Origin: Alphaproteobacteria bacterium UBA3612
GTDB taxonomy: Bacteria > Pseudomonadota > Alphaproteobacteria > Sphingomonadales > Sphingomonadaceae
DNA length: 64,000 nt
Assembly: GCA_002375465.1 (NCBI GenBank)
Contig: DFLT01000015.1
Coordinates: 93,080 to 157,079, forward strand
Direction: 5' to 3'
Made by a program: the position numbers and the translations under genes. Below the pieces are notes generated by a model. That model was not told where the DNA came from and ran no database searches. It was given only the letters and a program-made list of their open reading frames with translations. This document shows, one piece after another, positions 62,575 to 64,000 of this stretch; the first letter of the stretch is position 1; the number at the start of each line of letters is the position of its first letter.

Positions 62575-63282
62575 ATGACGAAATCACTCCAAAAAGTTGG
62601 CAAAGCGCCCATCGAGCGCACTCAGGATAGCTTTGTAGCGGGTTTCGAGCGGCGTGTGCTTACTTGGATATGTGGACGCCTACCAGGATGGGTGAAGCCT
62701 GACATGTTGACCTTTGCCGGCATGATGGGCGCAGTGCTGGTGTTTGCGGGCTATCTAGCCAGCAACATCAACGCAGACTGGCTATGGCTGTCTATCGGGG
62801 GTTATGTTCTCCATTGGTTTGGGGACTCGCTGGACGGGAGCCTAGCGCGGTTCCGGGCCATCGAACGGCCGCGCTACGGGTACTTTCTCGATCACAGTTG
62901 CGATGGTTTCGCCACGGTCCTCGTGGTGGTGGGCATTGGCTTAAGCTCGTACGTCGAGCTTGAGGTGGCGCTGATTGCCCTCGCGGGATATCTGCTGATG
63001 TCGATCCACGCGTTTCTTTCTGTCCGCGTAATGGGCGAGCTGCGGCTGTCCTACTTCAACGCTGGTCCGACTGAATTGAGGCTTGCGCTGATTGCGCTAA
63101 CCGTAACGATGTGGATTCTTGGACATGAAGAACCAATCCTTTGGCAGCTGAATGGCTTCGATTTATTCGTTGGCGGCGCAGGCTTGCTGCTCATCGGGCT
63201 GTTTGTGATTCAGACGGCGGCAACTGCGCGACGGCTTGCGCATGAAGACCCTCCCGTCCGCTCAGACGACCGCTTGCACTAA
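62575..63282 (+). CDS. CDP-alcohol phosphatidyltransferase family protein
   Basis: A 235-residue membrane enzyme with the CDP-alcohol motif D-x2-D-G-x2-A-R-x8-G-x3-D-x3-D visible in GDSLDGSLARFRAIERPRYG followed by YFLDHSCD. Six membrane helices are expected (MLTFAGMMGAVLVFAGYLAS, WLWLSIGGYVLHWFGDSL and others). The family joins a CDP-activated lipid to an alcohol such as inositol, glycerol phosphate or choline. All catalytic aspartates are kept; the alcohol is unknown. It sits in the accessory region with no lipid genes near it, before an IS66 end. Confidence 0.9.
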   Translation: MTKSLQKVGKAPIERTQDSFVAGFERRVLTWICGRLPGWVKPDMLTFAGMMGAVLVFAGYLASNINADWLWLSIGGYVLHWFGDSLDGSLARFRAIERPRYGYFLDHSCDGFATVLVVVGIGLSSYVELEVALIALAGYLLMSIHAFLSVRVMGELRLSYFNAGPTELRLALIALTVTMWILGHEEPILWQLNGFDLFVGGAGLLLIGLFVIQTAATARRLAHEDPPVRSDDRLH

Positions 63283-63306
63283 GGGATTGGTTGCTGCGCC
63301 CCGCCA

Positions 63307-63579
63307 TCACTTGAGATCCGCAAGCTTGTTCCGGTGCGGGTCCACACGCTCCCGACCTGCTTCCTGACCCTGCGCCGCCTTCAGGACGAACTCCGCAATC
63401 TCGTCGATCTTTTCCAGTACGCTGTCCCCGATCCTACAGCCGCCAGCGAACACGATTGGCTGACCGTATATGGGCACGTATTTCAGCCGCAACTGCACCA
63501 CGTCCAGCACGAACCTATGCGCCTGGCGCACCTCTCCCCCGTTGATAGTGGCGAATCGATAGAGGGCGGACAGGCTCAT
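63307..63579 (-). CDS. Hypothetical protein, possibly intact small gene
   Basis: An open frame of 90 codons from ATG 63579: MSLSALYRFATINGGEVRQA, then HRFVLDVVQLRLKYVPIYGQ, PIVFAGGCRIGDSVLEKIDE and a charged end. The frame extends to 63951, but that part crosses the IS66 end and is rejected. The text has ordinary composition and predicted strands and helices, but no known domain. It converges on the CDP-alcohol enzyme gene with a 24-base gap. It may be a gene remnant. Confidence 0.4.
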   Translation of the reverse strand: MSLSALYRFATINGGEVRQAHRFVLDVVQLRLKYVPIYGQPIVFAGGCRIGDSVLEKIDEIAEFVLKAAQGQEAGRERVDPHRNKLADLK

Positions 63580-63803
63580 GCCGCATTTGAGAACGAAAAG
63601 AGAACATCGGTCAATTGCCTGATGTTCATACGGATGACATGAACTGTGGATATTCAGGCGGTGCGACGCGTGATCGGTACTCCCCGTTTTCGTGACAGCT
63701 AGGGGCTGGCATGTCCCCCAAGGGCCAGCCCCTACTGCGCAACTCCAGAGACGCTCCGTATACGTTGATGGGTGAGATTGGTCGCGTATAGATAAGCTTA
63801 TCA

Positions 63804-64000
63804 GTAAGCGCTGTTCTTTCCCCACATTGCCACCGCTAATCTGACCGTCGAGGATGGGTTTTTGGCAGTTGCAGGGGCTTGGAGTTATGTCGGGGTCATG
63901 TGCGGGAGCTAGCCCGGAGACAGAGCCGACGCGGCGCTTCGAGGTGTTCACCGGTGCGGGGCGGCGGCGTCAGTTTTCTCTGGAGGAGAAGCTGGCGCTA
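63804..64000 (+). mobile_element. IS66-family element, left end, cut by window edge
   Basis: The element seems to start with the IS66-typical terminal GTAAGCG at 63804, followed 83 bases later by the first transposon gene. The eight bases to the left, GCTTATCA (63796-63803), would be the target duplication if the other end shows the same. Only the first 197 bases are inside the window. Confidence 0.7.
63887..64000 (+). CDS. IS66 accessory transposition protein TnpA (OrfA), 5' part
   Basis: Thirty-eight codons are visible from ATG 63887, with GGAG just upstream: MSGSCAGASPETEPTRRFEV, then FTGAGRRRQFSLEEKLAL at the window edge. The segment G-x-x-RRR-x-[WF]-S-x-EEK is the characteristic helix-turn-helix start of IS66 OrfA. 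This small protein accompanies TnpB and the DDE transposase TnpC in IS66 elements; those genes should follow to the right. Confidence 0.82.
   Translation, partial: MSGSCAGASPETEPTRRFEVFTGAGRRRQFSLEEKLAL

Noticed and set aside
63580..63951. N-terminal extension of the hypothetical minus-strand gene at 63307
   Set aside because: It crosses the IS66 left terminus at 63804, has poor coding character and is antisense to the start of the IS66 OrfA gene.

Overview
The window reads as chromosome of an alphaproteobacterium, most likely of the order Sphingomonadales; the genus cannot be fixed by eye. The basis is high G+C with long antisense shadow ORFs, two TonB-dependent receptors, a PEP-CTERM surface protein, and several gene orders typical of that group: ispH-thrB; gpsA-tsaD facing hemC-hemD-mitofilin-hemY; an atpHAGDC cluster without the Fo genes; and coxB-ctaD-ctaB-small protein-ctaG-ctaE-DUF983-SURF1-thrC-M16 peptidase. 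Nearly all of 1-57,930 is compact core genome with overlapping start and stop codons.

Layout. 1-4,570: thrB (cut by the left edge), ispH, a lipoprotein, a ThDP-dependent enzyme and a small secreted protein. 4,883-11,854: a LysR regulator facing the glyQ-glyS-ppdK operon, which ends in a UUCG-loop terminator. 12,005-20,182: a PEP-CTERM protein, rplY with a structured leader, pth, an alanine/glycine:cation symporter, a transglutaminase-like protein and a large TonB-dependent receptor. 20,202-30,917: an EamA permease, acyl-CoA synthetase and gamma-glutamyltransferase, then gpsA-tsaD diverging from the haem/mitofilin cluster. 31,260-38,157: F1-ATP synthase operon, periplasmic msrB-msrA and a GntR regulator with an apparently leaderless, self-overlapping promoter/operator. 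38,277-42,627: CorA/ZntB transporter, nitroreductase, second TonB receptor and a DUF421 protein. 42,651-52,790: cytochrome c oxidase structural and assembly genes, followed by threonine synthase, an M16 peptidase and a methyltransferase. 52,812-57,928: MoaB/CinA-like protein, map, a DUF3298-like lipoprotein, cysS, cvpA and bolA.

A tRNA-Thr(UGU) gene at 57,983-58,058 marks the border with an accessory region that continues past the right edge. It holds a large serine recombinase with its DUF2924/DUF3489 cassette (the DUF2924 gene looks frameshifted by a small deletion), small hypothetical proteins, a ribbon-helix-helix/DUF2513 gene pair behind palindromic half-sites, a CDP-alcohol phosphatidyltransferase, and the left end of an IS66-type element. 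No CRISPR array, rRNA gene or replication origin was seen.

The most promising points are the RHH-DUF2513 operon with its probable operator; the nested palindrome between the tRNA and the recombinase; the GntR promoter; two patches of unusual codon use inside glyS and cysS; REP-like palindromes in the atp operon; and a 21-bp triple tandem repeat after map. No complete new defence or metabolic system is demonstrated.
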